Shown: positions 1 through 10,609 of the stretch, piece by piece | How the letters are laid out: each line of letters opens with the position of its first letter | How positions within the stretch are numbered: the stretch's first letter is position 1 | Source: Morococcus cerebrosus | Lineage (GTDB): Bacteria; Pseudomonadota; Gammaproteobacteria; Burkholderiales; Neisseriaceae | Assembly (NCBI RefSeq): GCF_022749515.1 | Contig: NZ_CP094242.1 | Span: forward strand, 930,001-994,000 | Length of the DNA stretch: 64,000 nt | Direction: 5' to 3' | The notes under the pieces: generated by a model | Database searches by the model: none | The model's input: only the letters and a program-made list of their open reading frames with translations | What the model was told of the DNA's origin: nothing | Translations under genes and position numbers: made by a program

Positions 1-243
1 GAAAACGGTACGTTAACCCTGATGGATGAAGTACTGACGCCCGATTCCAGCCGCTTTTGGCCGGCGGATCAATATCAAGTCGGCACCAATCCGCCATCTT
101 TTGACAAACAATTTGTTCGAGATTGGCTGGAGCAAAGCGGTTGGAACAAAAAAGCTCCGGCACCGGACGTCCCTAGTGATGTTATTCAGAAAACAGTTGA
201 TAAATATCGGGAAGCATTAAATCTTTTAACCAAAGAATCATAA
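1..243 (+). CDS. purC: Phosphoribosylaminoimidazole-succinocarboxamide synthase, C-terminal part
   Basis: SAICAR synthetase joins aspartate to CAIR in de novo purine synthesis (cytoplasm). Only the last 80 codons are inside the window; the reading frame is open to base 1, so the start lies outside. The visible end contains [17 protein letters not shown] and a helical tail, which match my recollection of neisserial PurC C-termini; the DSSRFW segment is typical of the family. The gene ends at a TAA and is followed at once by a DUS hairpin. Identification rests on family recall of a short segment, but no competing family is apparent. Confidence 0.88.
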   Translation, partial: ENGTLTLMDEVLTPDSSRFWPADQYQVGTNPPSFDKQFVRDWLEQSGWNKKAPAPDVPSDVIQKTVDKYREALNLLTKES

Positions 244-250
244 ATTTGAT

Positions 251-294
251 AAAAGGTCGTCTGAAACACGGAAGCGCGTTTCAGACGACCTTTT
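251..294 (+). terminator. DUS hairpin terminator after purC
   Basis: An AAAAGGTCGTCTGAAA arm and its inverse TTTCAGACGACCTTTT with a loop of about 12 nt follow the purC stop, ending in a T-run. Inverted DUS pairs are known to double as rho-independent terminators in Neisseria. Confidence 0.75.
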
Positions 295-480
295 GCTGTC
301 ATGAATGCTTGGATTTACTTACATTTGCTATTATAATGCGCGTTTGGATTGACCGTTTGAGGTCGTCTGAAAAATATAGTTTTTACCAACCGCCGCACAC
401 CTGAAACCCTAACTATGCACATTCTCACTTTTAGTGTGCATTATTAGTGTTTTAGCGTGCGGCATTCTGAAAGGAACGAA

Positions 481-2601
481 ATGTTCGATAAACACGTTAA
501 AACCTTCCAATACGGCAATCACACCGTTACCTTGGAAACCGGCGAAATCGCGCGCCAAGCCGCAGCGGCTGTTAAAGTATCGATGGGAGATACCGTTGTT
601 TTGGTCGCTGTGACCACCAACAAAGAAGTCAAAGAAGGTCAAGACTTCTTCCCTCTGACTGTCGATTACCTTGAGCGCACTTACGCCGCAGGTAAAATCC
701 CCGGAGGTTTCTTTAAGCGCGAAGGTAAACAAAGCGAAAAAGAAATCCTGACCAGCCGTCTGATTGACCGTCCTATCCGCCCGCTGTTCCCTGAAGGTTT
801 CTACCACGATATCCAAATTGTTGCGATGGTGGTTTCCGTTGACCCTGAAATTGATTCCGATATTCCTGCCATGCTCGGCGCATCCGCTGCGCTGGTGTTG
901 AGCGGCGTACCGTTTGCCGGTCCGATTGGTGCCGCACGCGTAGGTTATGTAAACGGCGTGTACGTATTGAACCCGACCAAAGCCGAATTGGCTAAATCTA
1001 AGCTGGACTTGGTGGTTGCGGGTACATCCAAAGCCGTTTTGATGGTGGAATCCGAAGCTAAAATCCTGCCTGAAGACGTGATGTTGGGTGCCGTAGTTTA
1101 CGGCCACGACCAAATGCAGGTAGCGATTAACGCCATCAACGAGTTCGCCGATGAAGTAAATCCTGAAGTATGGGATTGGAAAGCGCCTGAAACTAATGAA
1201 GAATTGGTTGCCAAAGTGCGCGAAATCGCAGGTGAAGCAATTAAAGAAGCATTCAAAATCCGTCAAAAACAAGCGCGTTCCGCTAAATTGGACGAGGCTT
1301 GGAATGCAGTGAAAGATGCGTTGATTACTGAAGAAACCGATACTCTGGCTGCCAACGAAATTAAAGGTATTTTCAAACATTTGGAAGCTGACGTTGTCCG
1401 CACCCAAATTTTGGAAGGTCAGCCGCGTATCGACGGTCGCGATACCCGCACCGTCCGTCCGCTGAACATCCAAACCGGCGTATTGCCGCGTACACACGGT
1501 TCTGCCCTGTTTACCCGTGGCGAAACCCAAGCCCTTGCCGTGGCGACTTTGGGTACTTCACGCGACGAGCAAATTATTGATGCGCTCTCCGGCGAATACA
1601 CTGACCGCTTCATGCTGCATTACAACTTCCCGCCGTATTCTACCGGCGAAGTAGGTCGCGTCGGCGCGCCGAAACGCCGCGAAATCGGACATGGCCGCTT
1701 GGCAAAACGCGCACTGGTTGCTGTATTGCCGTCCCCTGAAGAATTCAGCTACACCATGCGTGTTGTTTCTGAAATTACTGAATCCAACGGTTCGTCTTCT
1801 ATGGCTTCTGTCTGCGGCGGCTGCTTGAGCCTGCTGTCTGCCGGTGTGCCTTTGAAAGCACACGTCGCCGGTATTGCGATGGGTCTGATTTTGGATAACA
1901 ACAAATTCGCCGTATTGACCGACATTTTGGGTGATGAAGACCACTTGGGCGACATGGACTTTAAAGTTGCCGGTACGACCGAAGGCGTGACTGCGCTGCA
2001 AATGGACATCAAAATCCAAGGCATTACCAAAGAAATCATGCAGATTGCTTTGGCGCAAGCCAAAGACGCGCGTCTGCACATCTTGGAACAGATGAAAGCC
2101 GCCGTGGCAGGTCCGCAAGAGCTGTCCGCTCACGCTCCGCGCCTGTTCACCATGAAAATCAACCAAGACAAAATCCGTGAAGTCATTGGCAAAGGCGGCG
2201 AAACCATCCGTGCGATTACTGCTGAAACCGGTACTGAAATCAATATCGCGGAAGACGGCACCATCACTATTGCTGCAACCACTCAAGAAGCCGGCGACGC
2301 TGCGAAAAAACGTATCGAAGAAATCACTGCCGAAGTGGAAGTGGGCAAAGTGTACGAAGGTACTGTGGTTAAAATCCTCGACAACAACGTCGGCGCCATC
2401 GTCAGCGTGATGCCGGGCAAAGACGGTTTGGTACACATCAGCCAAATCGCCCACGAGCGCGTACGCAACGTCAGCGACTATCTGCAAGTCGGTCAGGTTG
2501 TGAATGTGAAAGCATTGGAAGTGGACGACCGCGGCCGCGTGCGTCTGTCTATCAAAGCATTGACCGAAGCTCCTGCGCGCGAAGAAAAAGCGCCTGAATA
2601 A
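481..2601 (+). CDS. pnp: Polyribonucleotide nucleotidyltransferase (PNPase)
   Basis: 3'-to-5' phosphorolytic exoribonuclease of RNA turnover, cytoplasmic trimer. Order of domains in the 706 residues: first RNase PH-like domain, helical linker, second RNase PH-like domain with the catalytic acidic patch DEDHLGDMD near residues 485-493, KH domain ([10 protein letters not shown], about 560-615) and S1 domain ([11 protein letters not shown] to about 690). I chose ATG at 481 because AAGGAACGA lies 5 nt upstream and [15 protein letters not shown] matches the usual N-terminus; an in-frame GTG at 457 would add eight residues without a better ribosome site. Length is normal. A monocistronic unit between DUS hairpins. 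Confidence 0.97.
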   Translation: MFDKHVKTFQYGNHTVTLETGEIARQAAAAVKVSMGDTVVLVAVTTNKEVKEGQDFFPLTVDYLERTYAAGKIPGGFFKREGKQSEKEILTSRLIDRPIRPLFPEGFYHDIQIVAMVVSVDPEIDSDIPAMLGASAALVLSGVPFAGPIGAARVGYVNGVYVLNPTKAELAKSKLDLVVAGTSKAVLMVESEAKILPEDVMLGAVVYGHDQMQVAINAINEFADEVNPEVWDWKAPETNEELVAKVREIAGEAIKEAFKIRQKQARSAKLDEAWNAVKDALITEETDTLAANEIKGIFKHLEADVVRTQILEGQPRIDGRDTRTVRPLNIQTGVLPRTHGSALFTRGETQALAVATLGTSRDEQIIDALSGEYTDRFMLHYNFPPYSTGEVGRVGAPKRREIGHGRLAKRALVAVLPSPEEFSYTMRVVSEITESNGSSSMASVCGGCLSLLSAGVPLKAHVAGIAMGLILDNNKFAVLTDILGDEDHLGDMDFKVAGTTEGVTALQMDIKIQGITKEIMQIALAQAKDARLHILEQMKAAVAGPQELSAHAPRLFTMKINQDKIREVIGKGGETIRAITAETGTEINIAEDGTITIAATTQEAGDAAKKRIEEITAEVEVGKVYEGTVVKILDNNVGAIVSVMPGKDGLVHISQIAHERVRNVSDYLQVGQVVNVKALEVDDRGRVRLSIKALTEAPAREEKAPE

Positions 2602-2625
2602 TCGTTGAGCCGATTTTGATTGATG

Positions 2626-2660
2626 AAAGGTCGTCTGAAAAATTTCAGACGACCTTTTTT
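2626..2660 (+). terminator. DUS hairpin terminator after pnp
   Basis: AAAGGTCGTCTGAAA paired with TTTCAGACGACCTTTTTT with a very short loop, 24 bp after the pnp stop and closed by six T residues. Confidence 0.8.
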
Positions 2661-2765
2661 GCTGAATGCGGATGAAAAAGTAGGGGTAGGAATATGAAGT
2701 TGAGTTGTCTTGTGTCGGAACTTTGATTTATCGTTCCTTTTAGGCAGCAATTAGGGAGAATGCTG

Positions 2766-2812
2766 AAAGGGTCGTCTGAAAACCATTTTCTTTGGTTTTC
2801 AGACGACCTTTT
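2766..2812. terminator. Second DUS hairpin upstream of the IS481-type element
   Basis: GGGTCGTCTGAAAACCA pairs with TGGTTTTCAGACGACC (extended stem including AACCA/TGGTT). It ends 23 bp before the left end of the insertion sequence and could stop either transcription from pnp or outward transcription from the element. Confidence 0.6.
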
Positions 2813-2835
2813 ATATCAATAATATTCGGGGTAGA

Positions 2836-3713
2836 TGTAGAAACTAGTATCGTTGTTTACAGTATTTCCAGGAGAATACTGAAACATGAACATACATAAA
2901 AACACCCGTCTCACCCCGCACCACCGCCAAGCCATTTGGCTGGCCTACACGCAGGAAAAGGAAAGCGTTACCTCCCTGGCACGCCGCTACCAAGTCAGCC
3001 GCGTCACCATTTACCGCGCACTTAAAGCCGCAAGAGGCAGACTGCTCAAACCCCAAACCAGTACCAACAACCGTTTCAAACAGGCAAAGTACGGAATGAA
3101 ACGCCTGGCCAAGGTAGAACGCGGCATTCAGGAAAAACTCAAAAGGCAGGCCAAACGCTACAATAAATCCTACCCCAGAGAGCTGGTGCATCTCGACACC
3201 AAACGGCTGCCGCTGCTCAAAGGGCAGAAAGCCACCGATAAGCGGGATTACCTGTTTGTCGCCATCGACGATTTCTCAAGGGAGCTATACGCCGCCATTT
3301 TGCCGGACAAAACCGCAGACAGTGCCGCCAAGTTTCTGACCGAACACCTGATTGATCCCTGCCCATACCTGATTGAGTGCGTTTACTCCGACAACGGTAC
3401 GGAATATAAAGGCTCGGCTAACCATGCTTTCGGTGTAGCCTGTTATGAGAACGGGATTGGTCAAAAGTTTACCCGGGTTGCCCGTCCGCAGACCAACGGT
3501 AAGGCGGAACGGGTTATCCGCACCCTGATGGAGATGTGGCATGAGAAACAGTTGTTTGACAGTCCGGAACACCGGCGAAAGGAGTTGTGCCGCTTTGTTA
3601 ATTTCTATAACACTGTGAAGCCGCACCGCAGTTTGAACGGCGATACGCCGTTTGAGGTCTTGCAGGCTTATTTTTCTCAACCTGTGGTATAAACAACGCA
3701 ACGTTTTCCTACA
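2836..3713 (+). mobile_element. IS481-type insertion sequence, about 878 bp
   Basis: One transposase gene fills the element. The ends form imperfect inverted repeats of about 27 bp: left TGTAGAAA followed by CGTTGTTTAC, right (reverse strand) TGTAGGAAAACG followed by CGTTGTTTATAC. TGTnnn tips are typical of IS481/IS3-like DDE elements. I see no clear target duplication in the flanks. The right end lies 2 bp from the stop codon of greA, so the insertion replaced whatever terminator followed greA without touching its reading frame. Confidence 0.75.
2886..3692 (+). CDS. IS481-family DDE transposase
   Basis: Catalyses cut-and-paste or copy movement of the element through an RNase H-like DDE domain. 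The 268 residues begin with a helix-turn-helix (SVTSLARRYQVSRVTIYRAL, about 27-46), followed by the integrase core with Asp in LVHLDTKRL, Asp in VYSDNGTEYKG and Glu in TNGKAERVIRT. The C-terminal PHRSLNGDTPFEVL motif is common in IS481/ISNCY-type integrases. The ATG at 2886 has AGGAG about 11 nt upstream. The frame is complete, so the element may still be active. Distinct from the IS3 element near 57 kb. Confidence 0.88.
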   Translation: MNIHKNTRLTPHHRQAIWLAYTQEKESVTSLARRYQVSRVTIYRALKAARGRLLKPQTSTNNRFKQAKYGMKRLAKVERGIQEKLKRQAKRYNKSYPRELVHLDTKRLPLLKGQKATDKRDYLFVAIDDFSRELYAAILPDKTADSAAKFLTEHLIDPCPYLIECVYSDNGTEYKGSANHAFGVACYENGIGQKFTRVARPQTNGKAERVIRTLMEMWHEKQLFDSPEHRRKELCRFVNFYNTVKPHRSLNGDTPFEVLQAYFSQPVV

Positions 3714-3715
3714 AA

Positions 3716-4192
3716 TCAGATATATTGAACCGAAATAATGTCGTATTCGCGTACACCACCAGGGGCTTGTACTTCAGCGACATCGCCTTCCTCTTTGCCG
3801 ATTAGGGCGCGGGCAATGGGGGAGCCGACGTAGATTTTGCCTTCTTTGATGTCTGCTTCGTCTTCGCCGACGATTTGATAGGTAACGTGTTCTTCGGTTT
3901 CCAAATCTTCCAGCGTTACGGTCGTGCCGAAGACGATTTTGCCTTCTGCGTGGATTTCAGCGGGATTGATGATGTGCGCCATGGACAATTTGTGTTCCAA
4001 CTCGGAAATACGACCTTCGATGAAGCCTTGTTTTTCTTTGGCAGCTTCATATTCAGCGTTTTCGGACAAATCGCCGTGCGAACGGGCTTCGGCGATGGCT
4101 TCGATGATTTCTGGACGGGCGACGCTTTTGAGGCGTTGCAATTCTTGTTTGAGCAATTCTGCGCCGCGTACGGTCAATGGAATTTTTTGCAT
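3716..4192 (-). CDS. greA: Transcription elongation factor GreA
   Basis: Rescues backtracked RNA polymerase by stimulating transcript cleavage. 158 residues, the normal length. The N-terminal coiled coil carries the tip motif [17 protein letters not shown] (about 39-55), whose acidic residues reach the polymerase active site; the C-terminal half is the FKBP-like domain ending in [20 protein letters not shown]. The C-terminus is complete in spite of the IS481-type element whose end is 2 bp past the TGA. A CREE lies about 60 bp upstream of its start and may affect its promoter. Confidence 0.96.
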   Translation of the reverse strand: MQKIPLTVRGAELLKQELQRLKSVARPEIIEAIAEARSHGDLSENAEYEAAKEKQGFIEGRISELEHKLSMAHIINPAEIHAEGKIVFGTTVTLEDLETEEHVTYQIVGEDEADIKEGKIYVGSPIARALIGKEEGDVAEVQAPGGVREYDIISVQYI

Positions 4193-4250
4193 GGTTTGTT
4201 ATCTCCGCAAAAGCGTTTGGACTGCTTTTGCCTAGTAAATACGCGGGAAA

Positions 4251-4357
4251 CATAGTGGATTAAGTTTAAATCAGGACAAGGCGACGAAGCCGTAGACAGT
4301 ACAGATAGTACGGCAAGGCGAGGTAACGCAGTACTGGTTTAAACTTAATCCACTATA
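4251..4357. repeat. Correia repeat enclosed element, short form
   Basis: About 106 bp bounded by ATAGTGGATTAAGTTTAAA and its inverse, with the internal GACAAGGCGACGAAGCC and GTACAGATAGTACGG words of Correia elements but without the central IHF-binding segment. It lies between divergent-end neighbours greA (start side) and ftsK (end side). Confidence 0.88.
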
Positions 4358-4371
4358 AAATCCGCAAAATG

Positions 4372-4410
4372 AAAATAAAAATACAAGCCGCCTAAATCTC
4401 GGCGGCTTGT
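4372..4410 (-). terminator. Rho-independent terminator of ftsK
   Basis: On the minus strand ACAAGCCGCC and GGCGGCTTGT form a perfect 10-bp stem with an 8-nt loop followed by a T-rich stretch. A conventional, non-DUS terminator about 85 bp after the ftsK stop. Confidence 0.8.
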
Positions 4411-4494
4411 CTGTGTAAGAATGAATGGCGGTATTGTACCAAAATCAGGGGAAACTGCAACGGCAATCGGCTTTTTCCCTGCTCTGGTGTGGCT

Positions 4495-7400
4495 TTAGTC
4501 CAAATGTTCGCTGCTTTGCGCCAAAACAGTACGGTTGCCGTTGGTTTCGGCAGGCGAAACGATGCCGTCTGCTTCCATTTGGTCAATCAGGCGGGCGGCG
4601 CGGTTGTAGCCGATGCGTAATTGACGCTGGATGCCTGAGATACTGGCTTTGCGTGTTTTCAGAACAACGGAGACGGCATCGTCATACATCGGATCAACTT
4701 CGCTGTCGCTGCTGCGGCTGATACCCGGCAGATCGTCGGTTGTGCCGCTCATCAGAATATCGTCGATGTAATCGGGTTCGCCGAATTGTTTCAAATATTC
4801 GACTACGCGGTGTACTTCGTCGTCTGAAGCGAATGCGCCGTGGACGCGTTGCGGATAACCTGTACCAGGCGGCAGGAACAGCATATCGCCTTGTCCGAGC
4901 AGGTTTTCCGCGCCCATTTGGTCGAGAATCGTACGGCTGTCGATTTTGCTGGATACTTGGAAGGCGATGCGTGTCGGGATGTTGGCTTTAATCAGACCTG
5001 TGATGACATCGACGCTGGGGCGTTGTGTGGCAAGAATCAAATGGATGCCTGCTGCGCGGGCTTTTTGGGCAAGGCGGGCAATCAGTTCTTCGATTTTCTT
5101 GCCTGCGGTCATCATCAAATCGGCAAACTCGTCAACCACGACTACGATAAACGGCAGTTTTTCCAAAGGTTCGGGATCATCAGGCGTCAGGCTGAACGGG
5201 TTGGCAATTTTCATGCCTTGTGCGGCAGCTTCCATGATTTTTTGATTGAAGCCCGCAAGGTTGCGCACGCCTACATGGCTCATCAGACGATAGCGTTTTT
5301 CCATTTCGTTGACGCACCAGTTGAGCGCATTGGCCGCCAGCTTCATATCGGTAACGACAGGCGCGAGCAGGTGCGGAATGCCTTCGTAAATGCTCAATTC
5401 CAGCATTTTCGGGTCAATCATAATCATGCGCACGTCTTCAGGCGTCGCTTTGAAGAGCATAGATAAAATCATGGCATTAACGCCGACCGATTTACCCGAG
5501 CCGGTCGTACCGGCAACCAGCAAATGCGGCGCTTTGCCCAAGTCGGTAACGACGGGCTGACCGGTAATGTCCTGACCGAGCGCGAGCGTCAGCTTGGATT
5601 TGGATTCGGCAAACGCGGGTGAATTGAAGATTTCGCTCAGGCGTATCATTTGCCGTTTCGGGTTCGGCAACTCCAAGCCCATGCAGGTTTTGCCGGGAAT
5701 GGTTTCGACAACGCGGATAGAGGCAACACCGAGCGAACGGGCGAGGTCTTTTTCAAGGTTTATGACCGAATTGCCGCGCACGCCGACATCAGGTTCGATT
5801 TCGTAACGTGTAATCACCGGACCGGAATAAGAGTCCACGACTTTGACTTTGACCTTAAATTCCGCCAGCTTTTCTTCGATGGTGATGCTGTTGTTTAACA
5901 ATTCTTCTTCGGTCTGTGTGGCAGCCGGGTCGAATTGGGGCGGAAGGAGCAGGGCGGTAGTCGGCAGATGGATGCTGTTCGTCTGCGGGGCGGTGAGGTC
6001 GTCTGAAGCCGCGTCCCAATCATCGTCGCCGTCAAACCATGGTGTTTCATTGGTTTCAATGTTTTCAGACGACGTTTGCTCGTGTGGCAGGTCGCGTCCG
6101 AATACATCCGCGGTATCGTTGTCTGTTTCGGAATCAACGTCCTTAATTGTGTCGCTTGCCGATTCGCGAATCAGGTAATCATGTATAGAGATTTCCGGAT
6201 TGTTGCTGATGTGTGCGTTAACTTCCGACTCAAATACGGAAACGGACGGATGATTACGGAACACGGGTGGTTCGGGAATGTCGATTTTGTTTTCGGGTAA
6301 ATCGAATTTGGGCGGTTTCGGAATATCGACCGCAGGTGCCGGTACGGGCGGTACGGGAGGCGGTTCGATGACGGTTGCGTCAGGAGCGGGCGGCCGGGAG
6401 ATGAAAGTGTTTTCACGAACGGCGCGGGACAGTTTGGCGGGAACCGCCGCTTTTCGGCTGAGAACAGGAGCTTGGCTTCTTGCTGTAAAGGATGAGGTGG
6501 GTTTCGCCGTTGATTGTTCAACACTTTCTGCTTCTTGTTGAGACAGTTGGCGACGGGTTATTTTTTCTGCGGCAGCTTCGGAGTGCTTGAGCGTGCGGCG
6601 GCGGTTTGCGGGCAGTTTCAGATTGGCAAAAATATCCTCATCTTCAATAATTTGAGGCTGGTATCCGCGCACAGGAGCAACGGCTGCGGCAAGTTTGTCG
6701 CGAGCGGCACGGCGCATGGCGAGATTGTTTTGGATGTCGATGACGTTGATTTCGTCTTTTTGACCGTAATAGTTGGCCGTAGAGGGGATGGATTCACGTT
6801 CGGCAGTACGCAAAGCGGTTTGTGCCGTTTCGATATGGGGACGGCCGGCTTTTTCCAGATGGATGCGATCCACATAAGATTTGACGCGTTCGCGCGTACG
6901 GCGTAAGACAGGGTCGTTGAAATCAATGACTTCCAAACCTTTCATCGGTGTAACCGATGTCCGTACCAAACGGATTTCCGGTTCGCTTTCATCGGTGATG
7001 GCAACGGGGTTTTGTTTAGCGGTTTGATGCTCTTCCCATTCTTGGACGGCAGCTTCAGTCAGCGAGCGGGTGGCTTCTTCCAAAGTAATCTCTTCGAAGG
7101 CACCGCCTGTTACCAAGCCGGGCGTATATTCCGGCGTATCGGACGTTTCGAACGGTACGATTTCCGGATATTGCTCAGGTTTGTGGGCATTTGGACGGAC
7201 TTTAGGGAGGGGGGTGTCGGGTGTTTGGGGAAATTCAGGCTCGTGGAGGTATTCCGGCTCGAAATCGGTTTCAGACGACGTTTCGTATGCGGGCGATGAA
7301 TCTGCCGCATCTTCTTGTACGGAAGGGGAAACTTGGAATGCGCCCATAGCCTCCGCCAGCGAGCTTGGAGAGAAAGAGGAGTCGTCTGAAAGCGTTTGCG

Positions 7401-7635
7401 TACGTTTCTTGTAGTCGTGTTGCGCAGCCAAAAGACGCAGGCGGGCGATGGTTTTGTTGCCTGCGGTTTTTGCTTCTTCCGTAAGTTCGTACGCTGCGTC
7501 CGGATTTTCGTCAAAATCCCTGCCGCGTTTCAGACGGACCAGCTCGCGTTCCCAATCTTGTTCTTGTTTTTTGTGCAGTAAAAACACGATGCCGATGGCA
7601 AGCAATAAAATAATAATCAGCACGCTCCACAACAT
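4495..7635 (-). CDS. ftsK: DNA translocase FtsK (single-TM type)
   Basis: Septal dsDNA translocase that clears and resolves chromosome termini during division. The chosen ATG (7635) starts a membrane helix, [20 protein letters not shown], right at residue 1; a further in-frame start 35 codons upstream would put a charged tail in front of it. Only one membrane helix is seen, not the four of E. coli FtsK. A long, low-complexity linker (to about residue 560) precedes the motor: Walker [14 protein letters not shown], Walker [15 protein letters not shown], and the [15 protein letters not shown] segment. The C-terminal winged helix ([20 protein letters not shown]) is the KOPS-reading gamma domain. 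About 1046 residues. Neisseria often encode two FtsK paralogues, so the number assigned in a full genome may differ. Confidence 0.93.
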   Translation of the reverse strand: MLWSVLIIILLLAIGIVFLLHKKQEQDWERELVRLKRGRDFDENPDAAYELTEEAKTAGNKTIARLRLLAAQHDYKKRTQTLSDDSSFSPSSLAEAMGAFQVSPSVQEDAADSSPAYETSSETDFEPEYLHEPEFPQTPDTPLPKVRPNAHKPEQYPEIVPFETSDTPEYTPGLVTGGAFEEITLEEATRSLTEAAVQEWEEHQTAKQNPVAITDESEPEIRLVRTSVTPMKGLEVIDFNDPVLRRTRERVKSYVDRIHLEKAGRPHIETAQTALRTAERESIPSTANYYGQKDEINVIDIQNNLAMRRAARDKLAAAVAPVRGYQPQIIEDEDIFANLKLPANRRRTLKHSEAAAEKITRRQLSQQEAESVEQSTAKPTSSFTARSQAPVLSRKAAVPAKLSRAVRENTFISRPPAPDATVIEPPPVPPVPAPAVDIPKPPKFDLPENKIDIPEPPVFRNHPSVSVFESEVNAHISNNPEISIHDYLIRESASDTIKDVDSETDNDTADVFGRDLPHEQTSSENIETNETPWFDGDDDWDAASDDLTAPQTNSIHLPTTALLLPPQFDPAATQTEEELLNNSITIEEKLAEFKVKVKVVDSYSGPVITRYEIEPDVGVRGNSVINLEKDLARSLGVASIRVVETIPGKTCMGLELPNPKRQMIRLSEIFNSPAFAESKSKLTLALGQDITGQPVVTDLGKAPHLLVAGTTGSGKSVGVNAMILSMLFKATPEDVRMIMIDPKMLELSIYEGIPHLLAPVVTDMKLAANALNWCVNEMEKRYRLMSHVGVRNLAGFNQKIMEAAAQGMKIANPFSLTPDDPEPLEKLPFIVVVVDEFADLMMTAGKKIEELIARLAQKARAAGIHLILATQRPSVDVITGLIKANIPTRIAFQVSSKIDSRTILDQMGAENLLGQGDMLFLPPGTGYPQRVHGAFASDDEVHRVVEYLKQFGEPDYIDDILMSGTTDDLPGISRSSDSEVDPMYDDAVSVVLKTRKASISGIQRQLRIGYNRAARLIDQMEADGIVSPAETNGNRTVLAQSSEHLD

Positions 7636-7783
7636 ATTGAAATTTTCCCGAGTCAAAAAAGCAAAGTCCGTTATTCTAACGCTTTTCAGGATGAAACAAA
7701 ACCGACAAGGCTTTGTTTCCTTTCGGTTGTGCGAATCCACTATAATCAGGTCGTCTGAAACGCTTTTTAAACATTGAGGATAT

Positions 7784-8461
7784 ATGCTTTTCCAAACGGG
7801 ATGGTTTTCGGGTTTGATTTTGGCCGCTGCGTGGTGCGTGTTGGTTTTATTGTTGGCATTATCCGCACCGAAGGCTTATCGTGATTTTCGAAAACATGGC
7901 TCGGCTGCCGCATTGGCAGGGATTATTTTGGCGTCGGTCTGGAGCTTGAATGCCACCCCTGACGGCGGGCAGCTTGCGGGGATGAGTTACCATCTTTTGG
8001 CGGTCAACCTGATTGCCTTGATGCTCGGTGTCCCGCTGGCATTTTGGGTCTGTGCGTTGCTGTATTTGCCCTATGTTTGGATATTTGGCTCAGATTGGCA
8101 GGCTTATCCGGTCAATGCGCTTGCATTGTTTCTGCCTGCGCTGGCAGTCAATTTGCTGTCGCGCGCCTGGGTCAACCGGCTTCCCGCCAATATTTTTATC
8201 TTCATTTTTGTCAATGGTTTTTTAGCATCCGCAGCGGGTATGCTGCTGACCGGGGGTGTTTTGGTCGGCATATTGGACAGGGTGCGGGCTTTTCCTGAAA
8301 CGGCATTGTGGAGTACGGCATTTCCCGTGTTTTTCCTCATTGCATGGGCGGAAGCGTTTTTAAGCGGTATTACCGCTGCTATTTTTATTGCGTTAAGGCC
8401 GCAGTGGATTAATACGTTTGATGACGGACGCTACCTGAAACCGTCGAATAAGATTTGGTAA
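7784..8461 (+). CDS. Integral membrane protein, CbiM/COG3235-like
   Basis: 225 residues with six or seven hydrophobic segments. The motif [22 protein letters not shown] resembles the region of CbiM-type energy-coupling-factor permeases that carries conserved His and Asn residues, and neisserial homologues are usually annotated as ECF-type permeases. The first-residue His of classical CbiM (needed for Co/Ni binding) is missing, so the substrate is uncertain. GAGG 6 nt before the ATG supports the start. Divergent from ftsK, with TATAAT at 7741-7746 as a possible -10 box. No ABC ATPase or transmembrane partner is nearby. Confidence 0.6.
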   Translation: MLFQTGWFSGLILAAAWCVLVLLLALSAPKAYRDFRKHGSAAALAGIILASVWSLNATPDGGQLAGMSYHLLAVNLIALMLGVPLAFWVCALLYLPYVWIFGSDWQAYPVNALALFLPALAVNLLSRAWVNRLPANIFIFIFVNGFLASAAGMLLTGGVLVGILDRVRAFPETALWSTAFPVFFLIAWAEAFLSGITAAIFIALRPQWINTFDDGRYLKPSNKIW

Positions 8462-8505
8462 AAAGTCGTCTGAAAACCCGATTTGGGCTTTTCAGACGAC
8501 CTTTC
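8461..8505. terminator. DUS hairpin between convergent genes
   Basis: AAAAGTCGTCTGAAAA (one arm with a single change in the DUS) and TTTTCAGACGACCTTT pair between the CbiM-like gene and cysJ; usable from both sides. Confidence 0.7.
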
Positions 8506-8518
8506 GTTTGGGGCGGTA

Positions 8519-10294
8519 TCAATAAACGTCGCGTTGGTAGCGTTTGTCTTCGCGCATTTCGTTGAGATAGTCTTCGGCATCGTCGCGGCTGAGTTTGCCT
8601 TGGGTTTCGATGACGTCGATCAGGGCGGTTTCTACGTCGCGTGCCATGCGGGTGGCGTCGCCGCAGACGTAGAGGTGTGCGCCTTGTTGCAGCCAGTTCC
8701 AAACTTCGGTGGCGTGTTCGGCGATTTTGTGTTGGACATAGACTTTGTGTTCGCCTTGTCTGCTCCATGCCAAGTCGGCGCGGGTGAGTATGCTGTCTTT
8801 GCGGTAATCGCTCCATTCAAGCTGGTAGAGGAAGTCGTCGGCGAGGCGTTGGTTGCCGAAGATGAGCCAGTTTTTGCCATTGTCGCCGTTGGCGGCGCGT
8901 TGCTGCATGAAGGCGCGGAAGGGGGCGATGCCTGTGCCTGCGCCTATCATGATGATGGGGGTGTCGCCGTCGGCGGGCAGGCGGAAATTGGGGTTGGGTT
9001 CGACGAAGACGCGTACTTCTCCGCCTTCTTCAAGGCGTTCGCCCAGATAGCCTGAGGCTGCGCCGGTGTAGGTGTTGCCGTGGTGTTCGAAGCGGACGAC
9101 GCCGACTGTCAGGTGAACTTCTTCGCCGACTTCGTCTTGCGCGGAGGCGATGGAGTAAAGGCGCGGGGTTTGGGGGCGGAACAGTTGGAACAAGGTTTGC
9201 GCGTCCAGCGGATGGGGGTAGGCGGCGAAGACGCCGACGGGCGGGGTAGCGGCGAGGTAGGCGTCCAATCGGGTTTTGTCGGCGGCTGTGGTTTTGAGTT
9301 CTTCGCTACCGGACAATTCGGCGTATTGCTGCACGAGTGCCGGCGTGTTTTGCGTGATGTCGGCGGACTCGGTCAGGGCGGTGCGGATGTCGGTTTCGAG
9401 GTCGTCTGAAAGGCGGATTTTTTCTTCCCCGCTTAATTGGTGCAAATCAAGGATTTCTTGAACCAAAGCGGGAGCGTTGAGCGGGAGTACGCCCAATGCG
9501 TCGCCTGCCTGATAGTGCAGTCCGGAACCGGACAGGTCGATTTCGATGTGCTCCACGTCTTTTTCGGCGGAGCGGGACGTGATTTTTTGGCGGACGGACA
9601 GGGTGGCGGTATAGGGTTTGTCTTTGGTATAGACAGTACCTGCAGCTTGAAGGGCAGCAGGTGTTGCAACGGATGCTGCGGCGGTTTGCACGGCAAGCTC
9701 GGCAACTTGTGGGACGACGGCTTCTATCCACGCGTCGGCGGCGCTTTGGAACTCTAAATCGCAGATGCCCAAGTCGTTCAGACGACGTGCGCCCAGTTCG
9801 GCAAATTTGGCGTCAAAGTCTTTGCCCGCTTGGCAGAAATTGGGATAGGAAGAATCGCCCAAACCTAAAACGGCAAAAGTGAGTTTGCCCAAATCGGGGG
9901 CTTTTTTGCCGAAGACGAATTTATACAGCGGCAGGACTTCTTCGGGCGGTTCACCCTCGCCTTGTGTGGATGTTACCAACAGTACGATGTCTTCATCGGG
10001 CAGGGTTTTGCTTTTGAAGTCCCCCGCGCTGCTCAATACGGCTTCGACGCCGGCGTTTTTGAGTTTGGCGTGTAAAGATTCGGCAACGCCGCGCGCATTG
10101 CCCGTTTGCGAGGCAGATAAGACCAACACGCGTCGCGCGGGGGCTGCAACGGCGGGAGCTGCGGAAACCTCCAAACCGCCCGCCGCCCCTTGACTTTGCG
10201 CCCAGCAGTAGCCGGAAAGCCAAGCGAGCTGTGTAGGCGAGAGGGCGGCGAGTTGTGCGGAAAGTTCGGTGGGAAGCGGGTTGGCTGGGGTCAT
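8519..10294 (-). CDS. cysJ: Sulfite reductase [NADPH] flavoprotein alpha-component
   Basis: Passes electrons from NADPH through FAD and FMN to the CysI haemoprotein for assimilatory sulfite reduction. 591 residues: flavodoxin domain (about 53-195, FMN loop SASQTGNARGVAE and STQGEGEPPEEV), FAD domain (RLYSIASAQ, TGAASGYLGERL) and NADP domain (MIGAGTGIAPFRAFMQQR), ending in the characteristic KRYQRDVY. All three cofactor motifs are intact. The neighbours are unrelated and no cysI follows, unlike the usual cysJI order; the catalytic partner must be elsewhere in the genome, or this copy serves another acceptor. A DUS copy lies inside the gene near 9401. Confidence 0.93.
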   Translation of the reverse strand: MTPANPLPTELSAQLAALSPTQLAWLSGYCWAQSQGAAGGLEVSAAPAVAAPARRVLVLSASQTGNARGVAESLHAKLKNAGVEAVLSSAGDFKSKTLPDEDIVLLVTSTQGEGEPPEEVLPLYKFVFGKKAPDLGKLTFAVLGLGDSSYPNFCQAGKDFDAKFAELGARRLNDLGICDLEFQSAADAWIEAVVPQVAELAVQTAAASVATPAALQAAGTVYTKDKPYTATLSVRQKITSRSAEKDVEHIEIDLSGSGLHYQAGDALGVLPLNAPALVQEILDLHQLSGEEKIRLSDDLETDIRTALTESADITQNTPALVQQYAELSGSEELKTTAADKTRLDAYLAATPPVGVFAAYPHPLDAQTLFQLFRPQTPRLYSIASAQDEVGEEVHLTVGVVRFEHHGNTYTGAASGYLGERLEEGGEVRVFVEPNPNFRLPADGDTPIIMIGAGTGIAPFRAFMQQRAANGDNGKNWLIFGNQRLADDFLYQLEWSDYRKDSILTRADLAWSRQGEHKVYVQHKIAEHATEVWNWLQQGAHLYVCGDATRMARDVETALIDVIETQGKLSRDDAEDYLNEMREDKRYQRDVY

Positions 10295-10574
10295 GTCGGT
10301 TCCTTTGTGCGGACGGCTGCTTGAGGCAGATCGTTGCCTGCGCGGCTTTAATTGTTTGGTTGAATGGTGATTTTTCTGAAAACAGTGGCGATACTGTAAA
10401 CAGGTCGTCTGAAAAACGGAAAGAATGCTTGGTTTTAATTTAATGCGATTTCGTTATATTCTGGATTGAGAGAGGGGGAGAGGGTTGATATCGGTTTTCA
10501 GACGACCCGACTATAATCTTTTGAGATTTTTAAGGGGCAGCAAAAGCGCAGATGTCCATCGGACAACTAATCAA

Positions 10575-10593
10575 GCAGCTTATATAAAGCTGC
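10575..10593 (+). promoter_or_regulatory. Leader hairpin before the 142-residue orphan gene
   Basis: GCAGCTT-ATATA-AAGCTGC is a perfect 7-bp stem with a 5-nt loop, ending 7 nt before the AGAGG ribosome site of the following gene and without a T-run. TATAAT at 10512-10517 is a possible -10 box upstream. Function inferred from position only. Confidence 0.35.
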
Positions 10594-10609
10594 CGTCAGA
10601 GGTAATCAG

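Noticed and set aside
409..1530. Long open frame antisense to pnp
   Set aside because: It is a by-product of the codon bias of pnp; no ribosome site, no family, and pnp is certain.
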